Below the pieces are notes generated by a model. It was not told the DNA's origin. It ran no database searches and saw nothing but the letters and a program-made list of their open reading frames with translations. This document shows, in pieces, positions 56,817 to 64,000 of a stretch of 64,000 bases of DNA (position 1 is the stretch's first letter; the number at the start of each line of letters is the position of its first letter). Position numbers and translations under genes: made by a program. Source of the stretch: Serratia liquefaciens (GTDB lineage Bacteria; Pseudomonadota; Gammaproteobacteria; Enterobacterales; Enterobacteriaceae); assembly GCF_027594825.1 (NCBI RefSeq), contig NZ_CP088930.1, forward strand, positions 186,001 through 250,000, read 5' to 3'.

Positions 56817-58211
56817 CTATTCTGCGTCAACAGAATTACAGCTTGTAGCCAATAACTCGTCCAATGACGGGGCTTCGGCCAGGTTCTCGATACATGTCAT
56901 GAGATGCCGGGCATTGTCACGTAATCCACGGCAAGGAGACTGTGAACAGCAACGAAGGAACTTAGCGCGAATATCCTGCATGTCTGCGGGATTTTCCGGC
57001 CAGCCGCGGCCAAACTCCGCCGCCAGCTTCAATGTCTCGCCTCGGTCGGGGGTGATATGAAGTTCAAAGCGGTCGAAACGGTCGAACGTGGGGCGCTCAT
57101 GCACTTCGATGCGTTGTGCCAGCGCGACGACGGCGGGTTCGGTAGCGTATTCGGCGCTGAATTCACGCGCACTGGCGCACCCACGCAATAATGCATTGGC
57201 TATCACGTAACGCGCGCTGAATTGCGCGTCGATTTCCGCCGTTTTTTGCGGTTCATACTCCGCACCGCAGACCATACGCATGGTGGGCGAGGCGTGCAAA
57301 ATGATTTTTGCCTGGCCGGGATCGGCTAATTGCCGGTGCGGGCCGGCATTCAACAGCGTCTCTGTCAGCGCCAGCAAAATGCTGCAATGGGGGTAAAGTT
57401 TAAAACAGGTTGCCTCTTCGCCTAGAAATGACACGCCCAACTGATGAGTCAAAGGGTGCAGATCGGGTTCTCCTGGCGCATACAGATTAAAAAAACCGTT
57501 TTCTCCGCTCAGCACCCGCTTGGGGCCACTGATGCCGGCTTGTGCCAACATAGCCGCTTCCAGAGCATGTCGCGCCACCAATCCTTGGCCGATGCGTACC
57601 GCCAGCGTTTTATCCTGATAATGCTGGAAAGTCCCGATACCAAAGTCAAATGCCAACCCAACGGCGTCGGTAAAGGCCTGACGATCGAGGCGCAGCAGAC
57701 GAGAAGCGATCACGACGCCGGAAAACAAGCCCAGGATATTGGAATCGAAGCCACGATAGAAAAAGCCGTTAGCCTGAGCCGCAAGATTGATGCGTTGCGC
57801 AAAATCCTGCCCTACGGCCAGTGCGGCCAAAGTCTCCAATCCAGATGCGCCAGAAAGCTCCGCTGCCGCCAGTGCCACCGGCACGTCAGAAGAACTGGGG
57901 TGCCAACCGGGCGACAGCACGTCACAGTAGTCGAGTGCTCTGGCGCGCACCGCATTGACGAACGCCGCCTGCGGCGCCGCAAGCCGTTCTTCGCAGCCAA
58001 TCAGCCGTGCTTCATGGCAGCCACTCCAACGCCTTGCCAGGGTCAAAGCGGCATCAACGCCGCTCTGTTCGAAGCCGGCGGCAAGACACCCCAGGTTATC
58101 CATCAGGCGTTTGCACTGAAACGCCAACACCGATGGGGGCACCATGCAGGCATCTACCTGTGAGGCAAAAGCGATCAGTTCTTCGATCGGATCGGGTTGT
58201 GTTCGCATCAT
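56817..58211 (-). CDS. MmgE/PrpD-family protein
   Basis: 464 residues, the family length. Landmarks are ALDYCDVLSPGWHPSSSDVP (family DYxDxx...HPS/G motif), GQDFAQRINLAAQANGFFYRGFD, the SGENGFFNLYAP motif and FKLYPHCSILLALTET (conserved K-x-Y-P-x-C). The family includes 2-methylcitrate dehydratase, cis-aconitate decarboxylase and iminodisuccinate epimerase, all acting on di- and tricarboxylates. There is no prpBC context. It lies 15 bp downstream of an MFS exporter gene in one operon, next to iron-uptake genes, so a carboxylate chelator or exported organic acid is a possible substrate. Its function cannot be fixed from sequence. Confidence 0.82.
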   Translation of the reverse strand: MMRTQPDPIEELIAFASQVDACMVPPSVLAFQCKRLMDNLGCLAAGFEQSGVDAALTLARRWSGCHEARLIGCEERLAAPQAAFVNAVRARALDYCDVLSPGWHPSSSDVPVALAAAELSGASGLETLAALAVGQDFAQRINLAAQANGFFYRGFDSNILGLFSGVVIASRLLRLDRQAFTDAVGLAFDFGIGTFQHYQDKTLAVRIGQGLVARHALEAAMLAQAGISGPKRVLSGENGFFNLYAPGEPDLHPLTHQLGVSFLGEEATCFKLYPHCSILLALTETLLNAGPHRQLADPGQAKIILHASPTMRMVCGAEYEPQKTAEIDAQFSARYVIANALLRGCASAREFSAEYATEPAVVALAQRIEVHERPTFDRFDRFELHITPDRGETLKLAAEFGRGWPENPADMQDIRAKFLRCCSQSPCRGLRDNARHLMTCIENLAEAPSLDELLATSCNSVDAE

Positions 58212-58226
58212 TTATCCTCGCTCAAA

Positions 58227-59762
58227 TTATTCTTGGGGTTTGCTCAGTGCGGCCGGCTGAGATGGGGCATGCACACGAAAACGCGGATGAAGCATGATCA
58301 GTAGCCAGACGGTCATGGCAATGCTGAGTAAACCGGCCCATAGCATCGCCACGCCAAAACCACCGGCAAAGGCGTTATGGGTTAAATCCAACAGGCGGTC
58401 CGCGCTCAACGGCGTGTTCGCAGTTTGCTGCTGTTCAATAATGGCCGCCCGGGCGATCGCTGAGGGATGCTCAACGCCTTGCGATTGCAAGACGAGGGTC
58501 AAAGAGCTCACCGCTTTCATGCTCATCAATGTGCCCAATAGGGCAATACCCAGAGTCATCCCCGTTTGGCGCAGCGCATTCATGGTGGCCGAGGCCATAC
58601 CTGAACGCTGTGGCTCGACGGTGCGCATAACCAACGCGCTTGTGGCTGGCATCGCCAACCCCATACCCAGACCAAGCAAAGCCAAATAAAACGCGACGAT
58701 GGCGTAATGAGAATTCGCCTGTAACTGCGTGAGCAGCAACAAGGCGATGCCGATTAGGCCGTAACCGGCGATCATCAATGAGTTGACGCTGAGTCGGGCA
58801 GAAAGCCGGCCAAAACAGGAGGCCGCCAGCGCCATGGCAAGAAACTCCGGTGCCATGCGCCAACCGGTGGCGGCAGGGCTCCACCCTTGAGCCTGCTGCA
58901 GAAAAAGCGAGACAAAGAAGACGCTGCTGTAAGATGAAAAGCCGAGGACGAAAGAAGCAAAGTTATAGCCAGTGAAGTCGGCTTTGCGAAACAGACTCAA
59001 TTGCAGCAGGGGGCGTTTAACCTGGGTTTCCACCCAGATGAACAGGACGAATAGCGCTAGCGCGGCATACAAAGGGAGACGCGACTGCATACTTTGCCAG
59101 CCATGCTCTCCGGCGGCGATCAGGCCGTAGGTCAAGGCGCCAAGCCAAAGAATGCTTAACCCCTGGCCGAGTGGATCGAGAGCGGCATGCTCCGGATGCG
59201 CGCTCTCCCTGATCCCCCAACTGCCCAGTACCAGCGCTACGATCCCCACCGGGATATTAATCCAGAAAATGCCCGGCCAACCTGTGGTATGAACCAGTAC
59301 GCCACCGAGTACTGGGCCGATCACCAGGGAAAGGGCATTGACCGATGACCAGATACCGATCGCTCGCGTGCGCTGCTGTTCTTCAGGGAACGCATGCGTC
59401 AGCAGAGACAGTGCGCCGGGGATGACGGCAGCGCCGGCAATCCCCTGAATCACCCGACCGGCCAGCAAGACGCTTAGGCTGGTAGCGAAGGCACAAAGGA
59501 TAGAGCCAAGGATAAACAAGGCTACCCCATACAACCAAATACGTTTACGCCCAAAACGATCCCCCAAGGGACCGGAGGAGAGTATCAGCGCGGAAAGACA
59601 GAGTGCATAAGCGTCAACCACCCATTGCAAACCCGACATATCAGTCTGCAACGACTCCTGCATAGTGGGCAAAGCGACGTTAACAATGCTGATATCCAGC
59701 GAAGCCATAAAGGTTCCCAGACAAATGGCGGCGACCAGCGAGATCCTGCGCATACCGGACAT
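58227..59762 (-). CDS. DHA2-family MFS exporter (14 membrane segments)
   Basis: 511 residues from the ATG at 59762 (AAGGAG 7 bp upstream). The start codon follows the Fur-like box. About 14 hydrophobic segments and DHA2 motifs are seen: ASLDISIVNVALPTMQESL, GDRFGRKRIWLYG (motif A) and GIAGAAVIPGALSLLTHAFP (motif C region). EmrB/QacA-type pumps export drugs or metabolites by proton antiport. It is divergent from a tetR gene, the classical repressor/pump arrangement, and is followed by the MmgE/PrpD gene. A Fur-like box in its promoter suggests it is induced by iron shortage, so siderophore or acid export is possible. Confidence 0.88.
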   Translation of the reverse strand: MSGMRRISLVAAICLGTFMASLDISIVNVALPTMQESLQTDMSGLQWVVDAYALCLSALILSSGPLGDRFGRKRIWLYGVALFILGSILCAFATSLSVLLAGRVIQGIAGAAVIPGALSLLTHAFPEEQQRTRAIGIWSSVNALSLVIGPVLGGVLVHTTGWPGIFWINIPVGIVALVLGSWGIRESAHPEHAALDPLGQGLSILWLGALTYGLIAAGEHGWQSMQSRLPLYAALALFVLFIWVETQVKRPLLQLSLFRKADFTGYNFASFVLGFSSYSSVFFVSLFLQQAQGWSPAATGWRMAPEFLAMALAASCFGRLSARLSVNSLMIAGYGLIGIALLLLTQLQANSHYAIVAFYLALLGLGMGLAMPATSALVMRTVEPQRSGMASATMNALRQTGMTLGIALLGTLMSMKAVSSLTLVLQSQGVEHPSAIARAAIIEQQQTANTPLSADRLLDLTHNAFAGGFGVAMLWAGLLSIAMTVWLLIMLHPRFRVHAPSQPAALSKPQE

Positions 59763-59789
59763 AGAGTGGCTCCTTGAGTCATCGATGAT

Positions 59790-59808
59790 GATAGTGAAAA
59801 CTATTCTC
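59790..59808. promoter_or_regulatory. Candidate Fur box before the MFS exporter
   Basis: The minus strand GAGAATAGTTTTCACTATC matches the 19-bp Fur consensus at about 13 positions and is itself nearly symmetric. It lies 28 bp before the exporter ATG. Confidence 0.55.
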
Positions 59809-59823
59809 ACCTTATATTATGAC

Positions 59824-59836
59824 TGACCGTCGGTCA
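59824..59836. promoter_or_regulatory. TetR-type operator between exporter and tetR
   Basis: TGACCG-T-CGGTCA is a perfect 6-1-6 palindrome in the tetR/MFS divergent region. The same half-site pair recurs at 63906-63924 before the TonB receptor, with an 11-bp identical stretch (CATTGACCGAC) shared by the two. Confidence 0.65.
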
Positions 59837-59931
59837 ATGGAGTGTTATTATTGATTTCACTGCCGCGGGTCATCTGGTCAATGGCGGCAACATTGGTTAG
59901 GATGGCCCCTGGGCTATAAGTGGACGTGAAG

Positions 59932-60540
59932 ATGAAAACAAAAGAAAAAATGAAAGAATCGCAGCCGCGAACCAAACCTGCGGAAGTGCGTTTGGATGAG
60001 CTGATGGATGCGGCGCAAAAGCTGTTTATTGAAAAAGGTTTTGAAGCAACCACAATCAGCGACATCGTACGTGATGCGCAGGTTGCCAAAGGGACTTTTT
60101 ACCATTACTTTCCGTCCAAAAACGAAATGTTGTCCGCATTGCGTATCCGTTTCACCACTCATTTTATTGAGCAAATTCAGCAAGCCATTGACGAATGCCC
60201 ACAAGATGACTGGCTCGCGCGTTTACGTGCCTGGTGTGATGCCGGTGTGGCAACTTACCTGGAAGGCATGGAGTTGCATGACGCGTTGTATCACGATCAT
60301 CATTATCACACCCGGGGCAATCAGGATCGTGATGCCGTGCTGGAACAAATCCTGACGATTTTGAATGACGGTGCCGCAGCCGGAGCCTGGCAATTGGAGA
60401 ATCCGCACCTGACGGCGATTTTAATGTATCACGGCATGCATGGTGCGGTGGACAACGCCATGGTCTGCCCCGATGCCGATCGTAACGTCTTGGGCGCGGC
60501 ATTGGCGAAAGAGTTTATGCGTTTACTGGGCTGTCGTTAG
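59932..60540 (+). CDS. TetR-family transcriptional regulator
   Basis: 202 residues from the ATG at 59932 (in-frame GTG at 59920 is an alternative; neither has a strong ribosome site). The N-terminal HTH is LMDAAQKLFIEKGFEATTIS then DIVRDAQVAKGTFYHYFPSK, a standard TetR domain; the C-terminal ligand domain is helical and contains a His-rich stretch (YHDHHYHTRG). It faces away from the MFS exporter with the palindromic operator between them. Its last 26 bp overlap the 3' end of the convergent binding-protein gene. Confidence 0.9.
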   Translation: MKTKEKMKESQPRTKPAEVRLDELMDAAQKLFIEKGFEATTISDIVRDAQVAKGTFYHYFPSKNEMLSALRIRFTTHFIEQIQQAIDECPQDDWLARLRAWCDAGVATYLEGMELHDALYHDHHYHTRGNQDRDAVLEQILTILNDGAAAGAWQLENPHLTAILMYHGMHGAVDNAMVCPDADRNVLGAALAKEFMRLLGCR

Positions 60541-61684
60541 CCACGCTCCCGGAAAGATCCAGCGATACCCAGTAACCGGGTTGATAGGGAACCGGGAGAT
60601 AACGCTCAAACAGCTTCGCAAAGGTCGTTTCGGGGTCAACCTCGTTAAACAACGAGGGGTGGAACCATTTTGCCAATCGTTCGATGGCGACAAAATTGAA
60701 CGGATGATCGTAAAACGGATGCCAGATGGCATAGGCTTTGCCATGTTGTGCCGCCGCCAGAGTACGATAGGCAGGTCGTTGCATTAATTTTCGCAGTTGC
60801 CGCCTTGCCAACGTCTGATCTGCACCAGGCCCCAGGTTAACCCAATCGCCATTCGGCGAATATTGGCTCCAGTTGCTGCCGGTCACTACGATTTTATCGG
60901 GACGGGAAGCGATCACCGTTTCCTGACTGAGCGAACCATAGACGCCATGAATATACGCTTCGGCCAAATTATAGCCGCCGGCGATATCCACCATTTCTCC
61001 GTAATTCCCTTTGCCCCAAGACAAACAACAGTCGTCATACAATCCCGCAGCGCGCTCCATCATTATCCGCGGACGTGGGGGCGCATGTCGCGCCAGCGTC
61101 TCGGTAATATGATCGAGATGTTGTTGACGAAAGCGGATCAGGCTGGCGGCGCGAAGCGGGCTGTCGAACAGTTGTCCCATAATGGCCAGGCTTTTGGCGC
61201 TGTTGCTCATCAGGCCGATGCTCATATCGACAAATACCACCGGGATCCCTGCCGCCGTTAGCCTGCTCATCAGCCCGTTGGCCTCTATCGTCAGCCGGGT
61301 ATTCAGGTTGAGGATCATCACTTCCGGACGCAGAGCAATTAACCTTTCCAAGTTGAATTGCATCTGTTGCACGCCGGAAAATGCCGGGAGTTCAGCCAAT
61401 TCCGGGAAATGGCGGCAATAAAGGTGATAGCTGTCCAGATCGGCGGTGCGGAAATTATCACGCCACCCAACCAGTTTTTCGGCGGGCGAGGCAGGATTCA
61501 ACGCCGCCACGGTATAAAATAAATTGCCTTCCGCTAAAAAAATACGTTTCAACGGATAACGCAAAATAACCTGGCGGCCGGCAATGTCGGTAACTACCTG
61601 GCTGTCTGCCTGCGCACGCAATGACTGCAGTGGGGAAAGTAACGCCAGCGCGGCCGCCGTCTGAATAAAATGACGCCTGCGCAT
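60515..61684 (-). CDS. Tat-exported iron/siderophore binding protein (FhuD/FecB-like)
   Basis: 389 residues from the ATG at 61684. A twin-arginine leader MRRRHFIQTAAALALLSPLQ is followed by a periplasmic-binding fold of the siderophore class: QVVTDIAGRQVILRYPLKRI, RPEVMILNLNTRLTIEANGL, VFVDMSIGLMSNS and NIAGGYN-type segment (VDIAGGYNLAEAYIHGVYGS). It would deliver an iron complex to an inner-membrane permease. No permease or ATPase gene lies in this window. Its ATG overlaps the receptor stop by one base (TAATG), so the two are translated in tandem. Tat export is shared with E. coli FhuD. Confidence 0.85.
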   Translation of the reverse strand: MRRRHFIQTAAALALLSPLQSLRAQADSQVVTDIAGRQVILRYPLKRIFLAEGNLFYTVAALNPASPAEKLVGWRDNFRTADLDSYHLYCRHFPELAELPAFSGVQQMQFNLERLIALRPEVMILNLNTRLTIEANGLMSRLTAAGIPVVFVDMSIGLMSNSAKSLAIMGQLFDSPLRAASLIRFRQQHLDHITETLARHAPPRPRIMMERAAGLYDDCCLSWGKGNYGEMVDIAGGYNLAEAYIHGVYGSLSQETVIASRPDKIVVTGSNWSQYSPNGDWVNLGPGADQTLARRQLRKLMQRPAYRTLAAAQHGKAYAIWHPFYDHPFNFVAIERLAKWFHPSLFNEVDPETTFAKLFERYLPVPYQPGYWVSLDLSGSVANDSPVNA

Positions 61685-63825
61685 TAAAAATACCAACTGA
61701 CGGAGCCAACAATGGTGCGTTCTATGCCGATACTGCAATAAGGCGCGCTGGTGCAGCTGGCGACATAGGATTTATTAGTCAGGTTGTTGACCGTCAGGCC
61801 CAGCTCCAGATTGTACAAGCGGGGATCCCAGGCACCCGGCGTATAGCGTACGGAGAGGTCGCCAAGCCAGGTCGCGGGGACTTTAAAGCTATTGGCACCA
61901 TCGGCCCAGCTGGAACCCAGATAGCGTGTCCCTGCGCCGACCAGCAACCCCTGCAACGGTCCTTTGTTAAAACGATAATCTAGCCACAGAGAACCGGTTT
62001 GGGCGGGCACACCGACCGGATGACGGCCCAATGTGTTATCGGTTGCGGAAGTCACGACATTATTCACCCAGGCATAAGCAAGCATCAGGTTTAGGTTGTC
62101 GGTTAAGGCCGCCCGCGACTCCAGCTCCACGCCGCGCGAACGCACTTCTCCGGTTTGGGTGTAGTAGCTGGGATTCAACGGATCGATGGTGTTCACATCG
62201 CGTTGGGTCAATTGATACACCGCCAGGCTGGTCATCATCGCGCTGCCAGGCGGCTGGAATTTTATCCCGGTCTCATATTGTGTCGAGTGGGTGGGTTTGA
62301 ACGGCGCCCCGTTGGCGTCGGTACCGGTGAGCGGGTCGAATGCGGTCGATGTGCTGATCCAAGGTGCCAGACCGTTTTCCAAAGGATAACTTAGCCCGGC
62401 GCGGTAACTCCAGGCAGTGTCATTGGTTTGTGTCCGGGTGCTGGTCAAATTATTGTTAGTGCGCATTTGCGACCAATCATGACGCCCGCCCAACAGCAAA
62501 TGCCAACCGTGCCACTGCATTTCATCCTGGCTGTAGATACCGACCCGGTTAAAACGCTGCGTGGTTGAGGTTTCAGAAGACGGCACGGGATCAAATGAAG
62601 GTCGATAATGGCTGGACCAGGGATCGAAGGAGACAGTTTGTGAAACCCACAGATCTTTATCGAACTTACCGGTTTGATAATCGATACCCGTCAACAGCTG
62701 ATGGTCTAATTCACCGGTAGAAAATTGAGCGATGGCTTGATTATCCAACGCCAGACTGTCCGCCTGGCTGGGGGAGTCTTGATAGACTGCCGTCAAACTG
62801 CGTTCGTCCGCCGTGATAGCTCGAGTAAAGTCGCGTCTGACTGCAGAATCAACATGGGAGAAGCGCAGGTTTTGTTTTAACCGCCAGCTATCGTTCAATT
62901 GAAGTTCAAACAGAGAAGTCACGTCGTACTGGGTACGTGTAGAATGCTCATGAGCCGGATCGCTGTAATTCTTGTCGGTATCAATTTTTCCGCGAGGATT
63001 GGGTAATAACCCCAAGACCTGAGCCGGCAACGTGTTGTAATAACCTGATTTAGGTTCACGCAAATAATGCGTCAGCAAGGTCCAACTGGTGCGATCATTG
63101 GGCTGCCAGGTGATGGAGGGTGCCAGATAGAGACGCTCCTGCTTGGTGTCTTCGATTTGCGAACCGCGGGTCACGGCCAACCCATCAAAACGGTATAGCC
63201 ATTGCTCGTTATCGGTTAACGAGCCGGTAGAGTCCAGGCTAAGTGAACGGGTGCGATAGTTGCCTATATCGAGCTTCAGTTGGTTAGACGCGAGGGCGGA
63301 AGGGCGTCTGGAAACCATATTAATTACGCCACCCGCGCCGCCCTGGCCGTAGAGCGTGGACGATGGACCATGCAGGACTTCAACGCTTTGCAGCCCCCAG
63401 GCCTCAATCTGTGGCCCCCAAATCCCAGTGTTGCCAATTACGCGCAATCCATCAAGATAATAATCTGCTTCAAAGCCGCGTATTCTGCCAAAGTCGACGC
63501 CGCTGGAGAAGGCGCCGAAGCGCTCTACGGAAACACCGGCACTGTAGCGAAGTGCTTGGCTTACGGTCCCGGCTGACTGTACGTCCATCTGTTGGCGATT
63601 AACTGCCGACACGAACTGCGGCACGGCTGTCAGCGGCGAGCGCGTCTTTGTCGCCACCTCAACCTGCTTGACGGCATACCCCGGCAGGGAGGCATCCGAC
63701 GCCTGGTCGTTGGCCGTCACCAAAACTGATTCTTCAGCAGCGGCTGAAACCGCGAACGGTGACAATCCCAGCGCCAGCGTCCAAACGCAGCCACGGCGTG
63801 ATCGGAATCCATTTATGTTTATCAA
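61684..63825 (-). CDS. TonB-dependent siderophore receptor
   Basis: 713 residues with a signal peptide (WTLALGLSPFAVSAAAEES). The plug domain has the family order: QFVSAVNRQQMDVQSAGTVS, SGVDFGRIRGFEADYYLDGL, VEVLHGPSSTLYGQGGAGGV and the LYGQGGAGGVINMVSRRPSA step. The barrel ends IERTIVGSVSWYF, with the aromatic C-terminus needed for BamA insertion. It resembles FoxA/FhuA/FpvA-type siderophore receptors. It is the first gene of the operon with the binding protein, and its promoter carries a Fur-like box and a TetR-type operator. The specific siderophore is not deducible. Confidence 0.93.
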   Translation of the reverse strand: MININGFRSRRGCVWTLALGLSPFAVSAAAEESVLVTANDQASDASLPGYAVKQVEVATKTRSPLTAVPQFVSAVNRQQMDVQSAGTVSQALRYSAGVSVERFGAFSSGVDFGRIRGFEADYYLDGLRVIGNTGIWGPQIEAWGLQSVEVLHGPSSTLYGQGGAGGVINMVSRRPSALASNQLKLDIGNYRTRSLSLDSTGSLTDNEQWLYRFDGLAVTRGSQIEDTKQERLYLAPSITWQPNDRTSWTLLTHYLREPKSGYYNTLPAQVLGLLPNPRGKIDTDKNYSDPAHEHSTRTQYDVTSLFELQLNDSWRLKQNLRFSHVDSAVRRDFTRAITADERSLTAVYQDSPSQADSLALDNQAIAQFSTGELDHQLLTGIDYQTGKFDKDLWVSQTVSFDPWSSHYRPSFDPVPSSETSTTQRFNRVGIYSQDEMQWHGWHLLLGGRHDWSQMRTNNNLTSTRTQTNDTAWSYRAGLSYPLENGLAPWISTSTAFDPLTGTDANGAPFKPTHSTQYETGIKFQPPGSAMMTSLAVYQLTQRDVNTIDPLNPSYYTQTGEVRSRGVELESRAALTDNLNLMLAYAWVNNVVTSATDNTLGRHPVGVPAQTGSLWLDYRFNKGPLQGLLVGAGTRYLGSSWADGANSFKVPATWLGDLSVRYTPGAWDPRLYNLELGLTVNNLTNKSYVASCTSAPYCSIGIERTIVGSVSWYF

Positions 63826-63905
63826 GACCTATACCTTAGTGAATGACGTTGATCGATGACAGCGACGGTGGGGCGCAGGCAATCAGGGTAGCGATAAAAT
63901 ACTCA

Positions 63906-63924
63906 TTGACCGACTGACGGTCAA
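63906..63924. promoter_or_regulatory. TetR-type operator before the TonB receptor
   Basis: TTGACCG and CGGTCAA are complementary around a 5-nt centre, sharing the half-site of the operator at 59824-59836 but with four extra central bases. It lies about 81 bp before the receptor start. Confidence 0.55.
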
Positions 63925-63939
63925 TATGAATAATTATCA
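63925..63939. promoter_or_regulatory. Candidate Fur box before the TonB receptor
   Basis: TATGAAT-A-ATTATCA matches the 7-1-7 Fur consensus TGATAAT-N-ATTATCA in 11 of 14 positions, with one half perfect. It directly abuts the TetR-type operator and lies between the receptor and the gene starting at 63966. Confidence 0.6.
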
Positions 63940-63965
63940 ATACTATTTAGCTATTGGATAACATC

Positions 63966-64000
63966 ATGATCACTTTTGAAGGTTTGCTATCCCTGTTGGC
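63966..64000 (+). CDS. Start of an unidentified divergent gene
   Basis: An ATG at 63966 opens MITFEGLLSLLA to the window end (11 full codons). It is divergent from the TonB receptor and shares its Fur/TetR-type control region, so it may belong to the same iron system. Too little is visible to name it, and no strong ribosome site is seen. Confidence 0.35.
   Translation, partial: MITFEGLLSLL

Overview
The window looks like a chromosomal segment of an Enterobacterales bacterium, most likely Serratia or a near relative in Yersiniaceae. The reasons are E. coli-like gene content and order in the formate hydrogenlyase locus, moderately high GC, AGGAG-type ribosome sites, a membrane-bound PQQ glucose dehydrogenase, a dat/ddc pair and several LysR/SDR pairs. 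The genus is inferred from gene content, not from a marker gene. I saw no rRNA, tRNA, CRISPR array or intact insertion sequence.

Layout. 1-3.5 kb: 5' part of a PAS/GGDEF signalling gene and a gcd-type PQQ dehydrogenase, both minus. 3.5-5.1 kb: a gene-poor scar holding three gene fragments (LysR C-terminus, Tn3-type resolvase, quinone oxidoreductase). 5.2-9.9 kb: a secreted EEP-family phosphodiesterase, a LysR/SDR divergent pair, another LysR and an aldo/keto reductase. 9.9-14.4 kb: an unusual module in which exported proteins (Mn-cupin of the hydroxynitrile-lyase type, carboxymuconolactone-decarboxylase-like protein, two alpha/beta hydrolases) surround a CusR/CopR-type response regulator with no kinase beside it; two near-ideal CusR-type boxes sit in the two relevant promoters. 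14.7-17.6 kb: dat-ddc, making 1,3-diaminopropane from aspartate semialdehyde.

18-33.8 kb: a large catabolic island. A LysR-controlled operon (aldehyde dehydrogenase, Tat-exported GMC oxidoreductase, SDR) is followed by two divergent operons. The leftward one holds a cytoplasmic GMC oxidoreductase, a deviant polysaccharide-deacetylase-fold protein, an MhpA-like FAD monooxygenase and a DUF2783 protein. The rightward one holds an active-site-deviant SDR, a GntR regulator, an FAA hydrolase, a FeaB-like aldehyde dehydrogenase and an extradiol dioxygenase. An MFS transporter follows. Together they read as a meta-cleavage route for an unidentified aromatic alcohol, aldehyde or amide.

33.8-54 kb: a complete, compact formate hydrogenlyase locus. 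A leftward hydN-fdhF-hypF-nickel permease operon, a leftward hycABCDEFGHI operon and a rightward hypABCDE-fhlA operon are each preceded by a recognisable sigma-54 promoter. FdhF has Cys where E. coli has selenocysteine (residue 140), so this FHL should be selenium-independent.

54-56.7 kb: hchA, a LuxR-type regulator and a quinone oxidoreductase form an operon behind a perfect 22-bp palindrome. 56.8-64 kb: an iron-uptake-like locus with an MmgE/PrpD protein and MFS exporter (leftward), a TetR regulator, a Tat-type FhuD-like binding protein and a TonB-dependent receptor. The exporter/TetR and receptor promoters each carry a Fur-like box next to a shared TGACCG/CGGTCA operator, suggesting joint control by Fur and the TetR protein.
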